A DNA stretch of 64,000 bases, from assembly GCF_004011695.2 (NCBI RefSeq), contig NC_082415.1, positions 1,488,001-1,552,000 of the forward strand, given 5' to 3'. This stretch comes from Ascochyta rabiei (lineage: Eukaryota > Ascomycota > Dothideomycetes > Pleosporales > Didymellaceae). Below are positions 11,292-22,209 of the stretch, one piece after another (the first letter of the stretch is position 1; every line of letters starts with the position of its first letter). The position numbers and the translations under genes are program-made. The notes beneath the pieces are model-generated. The model had not been told where the DNA came from. It did no database searches and saw only the letters and a list, made by a program, of their open reading frames with translations.

Positions 11292-12292
11292 GGTCGGCGC
11301 ACGTTGCTGCTGCCACTTTTTCTGCCTGGGCCGTTTGGCCGCGGGCGTGCGCGTGCGCGGGCGCGGACGGACGTGTTCCGCTGCGAACGTCGACTTGACT
11401 TTGGCTTTACGTCTTGAGGCAAAACTCTATTTAGACTCCACGCCTTTATGTAGGACTAGCTTTATATATTAGGACTAACTAAGGAAACGTAATATCATCA
11501 CAACCTATAGACAGAGAAGGACTTTCTATTATAGAACTAAGGAAACGTAATATTATTATAACCTACAGACAGAAGCAGCACTTTCCATCGTAGAACCAAC
11601 TAAGAAACGTAATATCATCACAACCTACAGACAGAGAAGCACTTTCTATTATAGAACTAAGGAAACGTAATATCATCACAACCTACAGACAGAGAAGCAC
11701 TCTCTATAGTAGAACCAACTAAGGAAACGTAATATAATCACAACCTACAGACAGAGAAGGACTTTCTATTATAGAACTAAGGAAACGTAATATTATTATA
11801 ACCTACAGACAGAAGCAGCACTTTCCATCGTAGAACCAACTAAGAAACGTAATATCATCACAACCTACAGACAGAGAAGCACTTTCTATTATAGAACTAA
11901 GGAAACGTAATATCATCACAACCTACAGACAGAGAAGCACTTTCTATCGTAGAACCAATTAAGAAACGTAATATCATCACAACGTACAACCAAGAAAGCA
12001 AGGCCATCACGAGTCAGAACAGATGAAAAGGAACAACATGGTATCATTGACAGGAAATTTATGGACAGAGAAGGCAACGCGCTTGGTCGAATGCGAGCAA
12101 CGCTGAAGACGAGACGGGCTCTCGAGGCAATGGCCGTGGACAGATCTGACCCCGCCAGAGCATTGCACACGCCATGGATTGGCTCTGGCTCGAGGTGATT
12201 CGTAACGACTCCTCTCTGGCCCGTGCAGGGATTCAGTGTACGAGTCCAAGAGCACGCCAACATCCCCCCGCATCCAACCACCAGCTCGGCCC
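11292..12292. other. Intergenic, dominated by a 60-bp satellite
   Basis: This is the upstream region of the RCM1-like gene plus the 3-prime side of the next minus-strand gene. The centre is the nine-copy tandem repeat listed separately. No supported gene. Confidence 0.6.
11465..11995. repeat. About 60-bp satellite, 9 copies with a 240-bp higher-order period
   Basis: Each unit contains AAACGTAATAT followed by an ACAACCTACAGACAGA-type block and a CTTTCTAT block. A recognisable variant pair (ATATTATTATAACC followed by AGCAGCACTTTCC) occurs at about 11550 and again 240 bases later, which shows that a four-unit block was duplicated as a whole. Confidence 0.9.
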
Positions 12293-13330
12293 CTACTGCT
12301 GAGCAATGGCGGTCTGGTACTCATGGCCCTTTGGATCAGCCGGCTTCGTGGTCGCATGCTGCGCAAGACTGGACTTGGCTGCTTCCTGCAGCTGGGCCTC
12401 CGTGTGCCGTTCTCGCTCGCTCTCACGCTCAGGGGGCGAGTTGCGACCGGACGGTAGCCGAGCGTCGTGTGGATGCGAGTATTGTGGCGACTGCTGTGCA
12501 TTCGGTCGGTGCTGGTGAGGTAGTTGCGTTTGCGGTTGCTGCGGCTGTGGCTGTGGCTGTGGCTGTGGCTGCGGCTGCGGTGGTGCGTGCACCTGTGAAT
12601 GAGGCTGTGGTGTCGATTGCCCGTTGCTGCTGGCGACATGGCTCGATGCATACCCATGGCGTGGACTCAACATGGACGGCGGACTGGCCGTGCTCGCTCG
12701 ACCGTGGCTCTCATGGTCTGATGTATCCGTGTGCATGTTGCTGTGGTTGGAGCCCGGGGGGTGAGCAAAGGCACCGTGCAATTCTCCTTCGCGGACTTCT
12801 CTCCAAGAACATTTCGCGTGTTTTCTGGTGCAGCCCATGCACGCTGTCAGATTCTTCAAGCAATCCATGTGCAGTCTTCGACATCGGTCGCATGGTGGCA
12901 GGATGCGCTCGCCCTTCCCTAGGCTCTCCATTCTGTGCACCATTTCAACCTTGTAGGGACCGCCGTCGTCCTTCTCTGCTGGCTGGCTAGCGCGCTGACT
13001 AGCGGCTGGTAGGAGACTGGACGGTGTGTTTGGGATCGGGACAGGCGAGTTCATCATCGATTGAAGCTCAGCTTCGTTCAATTGCGGAGGTCGCGCGTGG
13101 TTGGGCGGTGGTGGAGGCGGTTGTGTCTCAGCAGGCTTTGGCGGCGCCCTCGAAGCGTTCGTCACTGGCGTAGATGGATGGGACAAGGCTTGAGGTCCCA
13201 TGGATGGCCGTCTTGCTTCAGGTGTGGCGTTTACCGTCTGTGAGGATGACCGTCTGTCGTTGACGGTGTGAAATTTCGCCAACAGTTCATGGCGAGTCGT
13301 GGATGAGGCACCGTTGCCGTTGCCGTTGCT

Positions 13331-13416
<86 letters not shown>

Positions 13417-14439
13417 GGCCGTTGCCGTGGCCGTGGCCGTGACCATGGCCGTGGCTGTGACCGTGAGCGTTGCTATTGCCGTTCGTGTTCGGCTCGTGGT
13501 GGGGACGGGCATTGACAGCAACAAAGCCGGCTGGCGACGTCTGTGAGGGTTGTGCTTGCGTTGGGGGTGCATGAGCGGAGCTACCGCCATTCATCAGCGC
13601 CACGTTGGATGGGCTCAGCGGACGAATCGTTGGGGCCGGGCTTGCGGTCGCCCTGCGGTCGAGGATAGCCTGCCTGCGGCCTTTGAGTCTGTGATTGAGC
13701 TGTCGTGTGCGCGCAGCGACTGTGCAGCGTCAGCGTCGTTTGGTCTGAGGGAGTGCAGGTTCCGCCACTCACCCTGATCAGCCAATTGGCAGATCTGGCC
13801 CAGGTTCTTCTCCAGAATGTCAATGGTGCCCAGTTCCTTCTCCTCGTCCTCGATGATGGGCTGCGGAGGGATCATCTTCTGGGGAATGCCCGAGGAGATG
13901 AGGACAAAGTCCTCCTCGCTGATCTGGACGCGGCACTGCTTGGTGTAGAACTGGCAGACACGCACGCCCTCGCTCATCTGGCCCAGCTGGAACTGCTCGG
14001 GCTTGTTGCGCGCAAAGTCAACCACGTCCAGCCAGGTGACGGTGGTGCCGTCCTTGCCGTGGCTCTTGAGCACGCGTGGAGGGCCGTCGAACAGCCTCTC
14101 GAATCGCTTGATCAGGATGGGCCCCAGCGGCCGTGCGCCGAGGTTGCAGGCCATGGACTCGTGGCGGTCGAGGACGCCCTGGTAGTCGCTGAGCAGCGAC
14201 AGGATGTTGGGCAGGGTGTCGTCGTTGGTGATGAGCGGGAGGTCTGCGTCGAGGTGGCGGGCCAGGTAGTTGATCTGGAGGTGGTTGTGCGTCTTGGCTG
14301 CCTTTGGCTGCGGCGCGGCATGGTGCATGTTCTCGTGCGAGGAGCTCCTCTTCCGCTTCAGGTCGACGGCAGCGACGGGCGCGTGGTGCTGGTGAGCCAT
14401 GGCGAGGTCGGGCCGGGCGTGAGCGTCGTGGGTCGACAT
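12293..14439 (-). CDS. Zn(II)2Cys6-type regulator with conserved N-terminal domain
   Basis: Exons 13773-14439 and 12293-13719 (697 aa); donor GTGAGT, acceptor CACAG. The first 220 residues form a dense, ordered block (LITNDDTLPNILSLLSDYQG, LIKRFERLFDGPPRVLKSHG, CQFYTKQCRVQISEEDFVL), followed by a helical basic segment across the splice junction (ARTRQLNHRLKGRRQAILDR). A long disordered part then holds a (Asn-Gly)n tract, Pro-rich stretches and a PQ repeat. The zinc cluster lies in the second half: spacing C-x2-C-x6-C-x6-C-x2-C-x6-C, beginning CDRCRRLHMDC, which is an unusual internal position since most fungal zinc clusters are N-terminal. Predicted nuclear DNA-binding regulator; target unknown. 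The start is the first ATG of the frame. Confidence 0.85.
13311..13470. repeat. In-frame hexanucleotide repeat (GTTGCC)n
   Basis: About 18 GTTGCC units, then GTGGCC variants. On the minus strand they encode a Gly-Asn/Gly-His run inside the zinc-cluster regulator. The period is a multiple of three, so length changes keep the frame. Confidence 0.9.
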
Positions 14440-15759
14440 GGAGGCGCGCGCAGGGGGCGGCGGGGGGACTGTGGCCGTGGCGGTGCGCGCAGAGGACGGC
14501 GGAGGAGAAATGTGGCCGTGGAGCGTGGGCGTGGAGCGTGGGCGTGGAGCGTGAGCGTGGACGTGAGGCAGCGGATGCCCGAGGGAGCGCGGGCGGAGGC
14601 AGGCGGAGGCGGTGGGCGGACACGCTAGAAGGGGCTGACAGCAGCGGCGGGGTGCAGATGCAGGGGCGACGGCGAGACGGCGAGACGGGGAGACAGGGAG
14701 ACGGGGAGACGGGGAGACAGCGAGACAGCGAGGCAGCGAGGCAGCAAGGCAGCGTTACAGGCAGCGTTGCAGACGGCGCATTACAGGTAGAAGAGCATGG
14801 CGGCGGGGGGGGCAGAGACAGGAACAGGGCAGCAGCAGGGCGCGCCGGGCGGGTGGAGAGGGATGCAGTGCACCGCGTGTGTCGACGCAGCGGGAAAGCC
14901 AGTGGGCGTACGCACGTCGCACGCAGCCCAGCGTGCCGGTGGGCGTGGGCGAGCAAATGCCTGAGCAAATGCCTGCCAAAATGCCTGCCAGCGCGCCCAC
15001 CACGGGCCACGGCGGGCCCTCCCAATCCCGATCCCCCTCGCGGGAATAAGAGGCTAGCGCGCGAGAGCGGAGCCCGCAGCCAATAGCGAGCCCCGCGTGG
15101 ACGCAACCCTCAGCGACCGTCCGTCCGAACAGGCTGCAGCTCCGAGCCGGGCAGACAGAGACGTGCGTCTGGTGTCCGAGTGGCGGACCAGCTCACGGCA
15201 CACGCTCCACGCCCCTCCGCTGGCTGTCCGCAGTCCCACTCCCTGCGGCCGCCGCGAGCAAAGCAAGGAAGGCGTCCAAGCTGGGTGCTGTGGTGCTGTG
15301 CTGTGGGTGCTGTGCTGTGGGTGCTGTGCTGTGGGTGCTGTGCTGTGGGTGCTGTGCTGTGGGTGCTGTGCTGTGGGTGCTGTCACCTGTGCGTGCTGTC
15401 ACCTGTGCGTGCTGTGGACAAACCAACACGGCAGACAGCGCTGCAGGCTCCCATGCTGCACTGCGGCCGAAGCGGTCCAGGCCCCTCGCACCCTGGGCCT
15501 GACGACAAAAATCCCGCACTGTCGCACATGTCGCACACTGGCCTCCCGCTCCCTCGCTAGCTGCAGGCGGAGATTTCCTCCTCGACCCGGCTCAACCTTT
15601 GGCCGACGTCACGTGCCATCGATCCACCGAGCCACCACCCGAGCCATAGCCACTAGCTCGAACTCGCCTTGTCGACGACGCACAGACGCACATCGACCTG
15701 CACGTCACTACGCGTCCTCACCCCATCTACACACGCCATCCTTACCGACTTTGCTCAAC
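14440..15759. other. Divergent promoter region with G/C-rich repeats
   Basis: This separates the minus-strand regulator (start 14439) from LSM7 (start 15760). It holds a GAGAC-type repeat at about 14680-14760 and a 14-bp minisatellite at 15288-15381. No gene is supported; the open frames follow the repeats and high G+C content. Confidence 0.6.
15288..15381. repeat. 14-bp minisatellite, about 6.5 copies
   Basis: The unit GTGCTGTGCTGTGG is repeated nearly perfectly, followed by two related ACCTGTGCGTGCTGTC units. It lies about 380 bases upstream of the LSM7 start. Confidence 0.9.
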
Positions 15760-16318
15760 ATGTCTGAACGCGGCGCATTCCGGGGACGCGGCGGAGGTGG
15801 AGGAAGGGGCGACCACCGCGGTGGACGCGGCGGTGGAAGAGGCGGCGCACACGCTGGAAATGCAGCGGGGCAGCAGCAGACAGAGAGGCCGAAGAAAGAG
15901 AATATCCTGGACCTGAGCAAGTACATGGACAAGCAGATCACCGTCAAGTTCAGCGGTGGGCGAGAAGGTGAGTCGTCTGGGATTGCACACGCACGCGAGG
16001 GGACCAGACGCGACTGCTGCGCGTGGATGGAGCAAGATGAATGCTGACACATATCAAGTCATTGGAACGCTAAAGGGCTACGACCAGCTGATGAACCTCG
16101 TGCTGGATGAGGTCAAGGAGGCCATGACGGGTAGGCTGCCATGCATCTTTGGGAAAGCTCACCGCACTAACAACAACAACAACAACACAGATGACGAAGG
16201 CAACGTACGATACCGCAAGCTCGGCCTCATCGTCGCGCGTGGCACCCTCCTCGTCGTCATCTCGCCTATCGACGGCAGCGAAGAGATTGCCAACCCTTTC
16301 ATACAAGAAGACGAATGA
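15760..16318 (+). CDS. LSM7: U6 snRNA-associated Sm-like protein LSm7
   Basis: Exons 15760-15967, 16059-16130 and 16191-16318 (135 aa). The protein is part of the Lsm2-8 ring that binds the U6 snRNA 3-prime end and the Lsm1-7 ring used in mRNA decapping. Residues 1-45 form an Arg/Gly-rich (RGG-like) tail, longer than in yeast LSm7. The Sm1 motif follows (DKQITVKFSGGREVIGTLKG, with DQLMNLVLDEV), then Sm2 (LGLIVARGTLLVVISPIDG). The two introns fall inside the Sm1 region and between Sm1 and Sm2. A (AAC)n tract precedes the third-exon acceptor. Identity is secure from the motif order and the LGLIVARG signature. Confidence 0.95.
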
Positions 16319-16976
16319 GACGACCCCAGCTCATCACACTCAGCATGCAGCAGGCGCTGTGAGAGCCTGACCGCCAGGCGAACCAGCACCGCACCCCGCA
16401 TCTGCACGAGGGCGAAAGACGAGGTTCAAAAAAGGAAGCAGGCCTGCACGATACCCACGACCATTCTACGCGGACTTGGCCCGAGATTGGGGGAACGAGA
16501 TGGCGCCAGAAGAGCCGGGCCATGTCCAGTGTAAAAGGACGCTTAAAACGTAGCTGCGAAGAAACAAACAACCGAAACGTCAATAACTTGCACAGCCCCA
16601 GAGTACTGCGCATTGCACAGTGACAAGCAATCTTGAAGCTCATACTTGACAAGACAGATGTGTCTACTCAACTTCAATGGCTGCTACATCAGGGACAATA
16701 CTTGGCAAGACAGATGTGTCTACTCAACTTCAATGGCTGCTACATCAGGGACAATAATTGGCAACGGGAAGGTGTGGGCAGCGCCGAGTGCATCAAGGAC
16801 TGAGCAGGCGCACTTACCTGCACAATACCCTCACTACACTTGCCAAACACTGCGCTTGTATTTACCACAGCAATGCAGTCTTGATACGATTCTCAACGTA
16901 CCCTATGCACCTTTCTAGCACCACATTCTTCCTGCTATCTCATACACGCCCTTCCATCTGACCACGCACCCACAAC
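16319..16976. other. Intergenic between LSM7 and the SRA gene
   Basis: Presumed LSM7 3-prime UTR and promoter of the gene starting at 16977. It contains the 56-bp tandem duplication listed next; otherwise nothing recognisable. Confidence 0.6.
16644..16755. repeat. 56-bp tandem duplication
   Basis: Two adjacent copies starting ACTTGACAAGACAGATGTGT and ACTTGGCAAGACAGATGTGT differ at one base, so the duplication is recent. It lies about 220 bases upstream of the SRA gene start. Confidence 0.95.
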
Positions 16977-19211
16977 ATGCAGCCCGTGACGCGCACGCCG
17001 CCGGTGCCCGACATATCCCGCTGCAAACTCAAGCAGGTTGCTTGTTGGATACGCGATGATCTCGACCTACTCGTTGCACGCGAAGGCCCCAACAGCCTCC
17101 AGCCAGACGACGTTTTGTTCCTCCACGAGCTCTTCGTCGCCCTCTGCCAATCGACAACCATCACGGCCCTGGACCTCCGCGCTACCGGCATCCACAAGGC
17201 TGTAAAGGACATCGCGGGAATCGCTACGCGTTGGCCCGGACGGCTGTGTGATGATTGCGACAGGATCATCGTTGTCTGGACGAGCAAGTTTGGAAAGTTC
17301 GACAACCTCCATCCGTTCTTGTGCGGAAGAGGCGGAAGACTAGAGGGCATTGCCAGTGTGACGGAATACACTCGACAGGTAATACATGTACATTCAAAGT
17401 CAATCGCTTGTCACTTACACCGTTCAGGCACTCCTCAAACGATGGTCTGAGCACTGCCCCGAGAAGATTCATCCTAGCGTCGCCCACAGGCATGGAGATC
17501 TGGGTTTCAAGGCTGGAGAGTGAGTCCCCATCACGATTCAGCGACCAACACTCACACATTGTGCAGCTGGTGGATCAACCCTCTGTTTGCACACCATGCA
17601 GGCATCATCGGGCTTGAGTCGGTCGCAGGCGGTACAACCTATGACAAGAATTCTGCCTACGCTCTCGTGTTGAAGGACACGGGCGAAATGGACGCTACAT
17701 CGGAAAACGCCTTCTCCTACCGCTGTCCCATCAACGACAAAGGAAAGTTTCGACTGACCGCCGCAACTCCGACAGCTCGTGACCCGATACGCGTACTTCG
17801 CAGTCACAGTATCAACAGTATCTGGGGACCGAAGGCTGGGATCAGATATGAGGGGCTGTAGGTCAGCTGGGTCTCGCAACCGTTCAGCGCACTGATGTCT
17901 TCTTCCAGATTTTCAGTCAAGGGCTGGAGCGTTCGGCGAGCCAGGCTCAAGGACACCTTTTGCGGAGAATGGAAGGAAGGAGACATACTCTACGAAGTCA
18001 TGATGCAGAGGAGGGATCCTGTGCCAGTGGAAGAGGTATCCAGACGGCCAACCAACATGGAGGTTGACGACTATGTCGAGTACAAACGATTGCGAAAGCT
18101 TCACCGTGAGCACAAGCGCAAGGCGCCCGGAGAGCTGCTCATGCCGCAGCAGCCTCTCAAAGCTGCTCCACCTATACTACCACTCCCTGTATCGAGCGGC
18201 TCGACCGCGGCGCCCCAGTCGATGCTACGTGCGTCGCCAAGTGTCTCTCGCAAAGCCGCTTTCAAAGAACCAGTCTTTGATCCACCCATAATGTCGCAAT
18301 GGGCAGACAGGCCACCGTCCACCGACGTCGTGTCTCCCATGACCGTTCCAGGTCGCCAAGAATCCTTCTTCCTCGCTAGGCCTGCTGTTGAAGACAAGCG
18401 CAGATCCAGCCCAGCCACTTCATTCGACACCGTTTCCCACGAAAAAGACACACAGATGCTCGGCCCCAGCATCGGCTCGCAGGCCAGCAGCCTTCGATCA
18501 GGCCAAAGCGACCTCAAAGAAATCATACCATGGATCGATCTAGAAGCAGACGTACCCGTACCCTCGCCCTCCAATGCGCCGCCCGCGGCGAAAGAGATGC
18601 CCCCCCAGGCAATGGAAAGACCCGAGGCCAAGGCCGCTGCAATGAACCCGGTGAAGAAGATCAGGAAGTTGGCCAGAGACGCCGGACGACCGAGCGAGAT
18701 CAGCGCGCAGGGTCCTGAGGCCAGGAAAAAGAGCAACGCCGCCAACGAACGCGGTCTCAAGCTCCACCCCTCGAAGCCGATAGTGGGCAGAAAGAGAGAA
18801 AAGCCCGCAGAGACGGAGAGGGGGGAATCCGGGATGAAGAAGCTGCTGGGAAGGAAACCAAGACTCTTTGATGGCGCGGGGATTAGTGCCCATGAGGGGG
18901 CTGGGTCGCAGAGCACTCCCCACTTGCGCTCCACCTCGGCGATACCACTGCACTCCCCAACCCCCACCAGACGTCCAACCCCAGACCCTCTTCTCGCCAC
19001 GGACTCCCACCTCGTTTTGTCTCATGGCCTGGATGCTATCGAGTTTACCTCTCCCCTTGACGACCTGCCTTCGAGCTCGGTAATGTCATTCCCCATCAGC
19101 GTTCCGGTCGCGATGCCTCGTGCGGAGATTTGGGATCGCAGAGTAGGCTTAGCACGCGTTTTCTTGGGGTTGCTAAGAGGGGTTGTGGGAAGGGAGGGGA
19201 AGGTGTTGTAG
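16977..19211 (+). CDS. SRA/YDG-domain protein, four exons
   Basis: Exons 16977-17378, 17428-17519, 17567-17857 and 17909-19211 (695 aa). The first 134 residues are helical and unassigned. The SRA-like region spans about residues 160-310: DWWINPLFAHHAGIIGLE, then AYALVLKDTGEMDATSEN, DPIRVLRSHS, GIRYEGLFSVKGW and a WKEGDILYEV segment. This follows the SRA order (hydrophobic core, H-x-GI, A-x-x-LVL, P-x-RV-R, G-IRYDGLY). SRA domains elsewhere bind methylated or hemimethylated CpG; no RING, PHD or SET motif is seen here, so its partner is unknown. The rest is disordered and basic with KKIRKLARD-type patches. The last roughly 60 codons (from about 19020) lie in DNA that recurs as decayed copies downstream, so the true C-terminus may be recent or mis-modelled. 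Confidence 0.82.
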
Positions 19212-19437
19212 TCTGTTTTATTATTGTTGTTTTTATTGTTTTTATTATTATTGTTGTTTTTGTTGTTTTTGTTGTTTTTGTTGTTTTTGTTGTTTTTGTT
19301 GTTTTTGTTGTTTTTGTTGTTTTTGTTGTTTTTGTTGTTTTTGTTGTTTTTGTTGTTTTTGTTGTTTTTGTTGTTTTTGTTGTTTTTGTTGTTTTTGTTG
19401 TTTTTGTTGTTTTTGTTGTTTTTGTTGTTTTTAGTTA
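19022..19437. repeat. Repeat unit copy A (tail of the SRA gene) with (TTGTTTTTG)n expansion
   Basis: This is the least decayed copy of a unit that recurs at 19874, 20137 and about 24186. It starts inside the last coding exon, contains GGCTTAGCACGCGTTTTCTT and ends in a 9-bp TTGTTTTTG microsatellite (about 19215-19432, over 20 units). Confidence 0.85.
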
Positions 19438-19871
19438 ACGTACTCCACGGGCGAGTCGGACACACAGGCGAGTCGGACACTCAAATTCACACCAAAAATC
19501 ACAATTCTTAAACTTTAATATCTCCACAACTACACAATAAAATTATTTAAAAATTAATATACTACGCTGCATGTATATAAAGATAAAGACTATAGAAGCG
19601 CTTAGCTTTCCTCCTATTAATGTAGAAGTTAGTAAGTAAGATATAAAATACAGGGATTATTTTAGCGTACTTTTAAATACCTCTATGTGTATCTATAATA
19701 GAGCTTAGTGCTTCTAGACTCTTTATTTTTATATAGATGCAGCATAGATTTTAAATTTCTAGACAATTTTATTGTGTGGTTGTAGAGATATTAAGGTGTA
19801 AGAATTGTGATTTTTGGTGTGAATTTGAGTGTCCGACTCGCCTGTGTGTCCGACTCGCCCGTGGAGTACGT
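19438..19871. mobile_element. Foldback MITE, pogo/Tc1-mariner type, TA target
   Basis: The element is 434 bp, flanked by TA on both sides (19436-19437 and 19872-19873). Its ends are inverted repeats beginning ACGTACTCCACGGGCGAG. The first 100 or so bases match almost perfectly and weaker inverted similarity continues to the centre (GCTGCAT-TATATAAA blocks in both arms), so the whole element is a hairpin with about 200-bp arms. There is no open frame, hence non-autonomous. A 17-bp subterminal motif with core GGCGAGTCGGACAC is doubled in each arm. A related empty site exists in the neighbouring repeat copy near 20127-20140 (TTTTTAGTTACTAGG), which supports the TA duplication. Confidence 0.9.
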
Positions 19872-19873
19872 TA

Positions 19874-20136
19874 CCAGGTTCTGTTGTTTGTTTCTCTGCT
19901 TAGGGACTAACTGTTAAACTTGGTGATGTTATCTCTAATTAGCATTCTAGTGGTAATGCTAAATGGCTTGCTTGTGTAGAGATTTGGGATAGCAGAGTAG
20001 GCTTAGCACGCGTTTTCTTAGGGTTGCTAAGAGGGGTTTTAGGAAGGGAAAGGAAGGTGTTATAGTCTGTTTTATTATTATTGTTTTTATTATTTTTATT
20101 ATTTTTGTTATTTTTATTGTTTTTAGTTACTAGGTT
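19874..20136. repeat. Repeat unit copy B, decayed
   Basis: Homologous to the tail of the SRA gene. The aligned block TGGTGATGTTATCTCTAATT corresponds to CGGTAATGTCATTCCCCATC in the gene, with differences mainly C-to-T and G-to-A in the direction expected for RIP. It shares the highly conserved GGCTTAGCACGCGTTTTCTT. Confidence 0.85.
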
Positions 20137-20348
20137 CTGTTGTTTGTTTCTCTACTTAGGAGCTGGTATTAAACTTAGTAATGTTATCTCTAATTAGCAT
20201 TCTAGTAGTAATAGCTTGTACGGAGATTTGGGATGGCAGAGTAGGCTTAGCACGCGTTTTCTTAGGGTTGCTAAGAGGGGTTGTGGGAAGGGAGGGGAAG
20301 GTGTTGTAGTCTGTTTAATTATTGTTGTTGTTTTTGTTGTTTTTGTTA
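20137..20348. repeat. Repeat unit copy C, decayed, interrupted by a transposon
   Basis: Tandem to copy B with the same order of blocks. Its terminal T-rich microsatellite is interrupted at TA (20347-20348) by the pogo-like element that starts at 20349. Confidence 0.85.
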
Positions 20349-20529
20349 ACGTACCCCACGGGCAAGCCGCTCAACGGGCGAGCCGCTCACTTTTGCCAAG
20401 CCCCCACCAAACTCCACCCTATTATGGCCCAAAACAACCTAGTTTGGTGCTACAAAGTGCAGTATGGCCTGTAATACTATTTAGAAACTACTTCTACCTC
20501 TTTCTAACACGTTCGCGCGTTATGTCCTG

Positions 20530-21940
20530 TCTGATTGCACTGTCCACAGCGTCTTTAGGAGGGCTCACCTCCTTTAGCGCGCACCTACTTCTTTGCCTTC
20601 TTCCTATTACTACGCGCCCTAAACTCCTTTAGAGTTGTTAATTGCAGGCTATCCTTAACTATTAGGGTCCCTTCTGCCTAAACTTGCTTTCTTTTGTGTA
20701 ATTTTTGTTGTGTAGCTACCTTATTAGCAGCTTAAAGCTAAGTAATCTCCTGTTGCGCTAACACTAGCTTATGCGCAATTATTACTACCCCTTTTGCTAC
20801 CTTCTTAAACGCCTTAACTATAGAGGTAGGCGAACTATCTATATACCTCTAAATCCTTGTCTTTATAAGCGTTAATTACAACCTAAGTTTAAGGGTGTTA
20901 CTTAGGGTTTGCGACTGCTAGAGCTTGTTGTTAATAGGTAGTAGTAGTGATAGAGTGCGCAACTTTACATTAAGGGCTATTATAACCTAGTCTAGGTTAA
21001 ATAGGACTAATCTAGCACCTTAGAACCCTCCCTAGATGTTCTTAGAAGTAATTACAGCATTATAGGCGCGTATAAAGCATAGTAGGAACTCTGTCTTTAT
21101 AATATAGTTAATCTAGTTATATATAAGTATTTTAGCTTAGCGCCTATACGCCTTCTTTAAAGCAGTAAAACAACCTATATTAAGGGGCTGTGTAAGGTGT
21201 AATAAGTAAAGAGGTAAATAGAGAGTAATAATCTTGTTATCCTTACAGTATTGCTGGAATTTAAGAGAGTTATAGCTCTTATAACTATTAATAATAAGTA
21301 AATGGTAGGTGCTAATAGTACGCTCCTTTATATGCCTGTTAAAGTGCTTTAACTAGTTAAGACTAAGCTTGTTAGTAGTCTAGCTGTTATTAGAGACTCT
21401 AATAACCTAGTTGTAAGGCAGATCCTCTTCTTTATACCAGGTAGAGAGGTAGTAGTAGGCTTTAAAGATAAGAAAGGCTAGAATAGCCTATCCTTTAGCA
21501 TTAATGCTTACTATAGCTATAGCCCACTCTTAGTTGCCTAGCTAGATAGCCTTTGGCCGACCCTGTCGTTCTAAAGCTGTAATAACTACTCCTAGGGAGA
21601 TCTGGCCTATTATAAAGCCTGTCTTGTTAAAGTTGTACGTGTCTTTATCCTAGATGCTATACTTAGCTTTAATATTAGCTACTAGGCTAAACTAGCCCTA
21701 TAGAACCTTAGAATCCTTACAGAGGGCTCTCTTATAGTCGTACTTGCAATTAAACTTAACTTTAAGCTCTAGGTGTTGCTTAACAAACGTACTAGGCCAG
21801 TTTACGCTAATAGGGCCTAGATTGCGCTTAGCGCGCAAAGAATTAGCTATAGTAGCTATATCTAAGAGCTAAGGAGAAAATCCTTACATATCTAGCTTAA
21901 GAACATACTTAATAATCACCTCCTCCTTATTATTATCTAG
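20530..21940 (-). pseudogene. Decayed DDE transposase of the outer pogo-like element
   Basis: Boundaries are approximate. The segment matches, block by block, the transposase at about 22390-23799 in the nested element (for example the region around 21060-21240 versus 22910-23110). No frame longer than about 60 codons survives, and TAG/TAA replace many expected Trp/Gln codons. The transition bias suggests RIP. Not functional. Confidence 0.7.
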
Positions 21941-22209
21941 CTTCTGTAAGTTAGCTATAGAATCTGCGCGTGAAGGTTGTCCTATGTGTTAGTTGCTTAG
22001 TGTCTTTTAAGGGACCCTATAGATAGCTGCAGCGCGTTACTAAGAGAGATTTGCGTCTTGTTTAAGAGCCTGGAGCGCAAGCTGTATCTAAGCTTCCTTT
22101 AACGCGTCTAAATGGTGTTGTTAAGAAGACATTGGTGTAGGAGGAGAAGTTTGGTGGGGGCTTGGCAAAAGTGAGCGGCTCGCCCGTTGAGCGGCTCGCC
22201 CGTGGGGTA

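Noticed and set aside
19022..19511. 152-codon minus frame of Asn-Asn-Lys repeats and its plus-strand mirrors
   Set aside because: Translation of the TTGTTTTTG microsatellite plus the MITE end.
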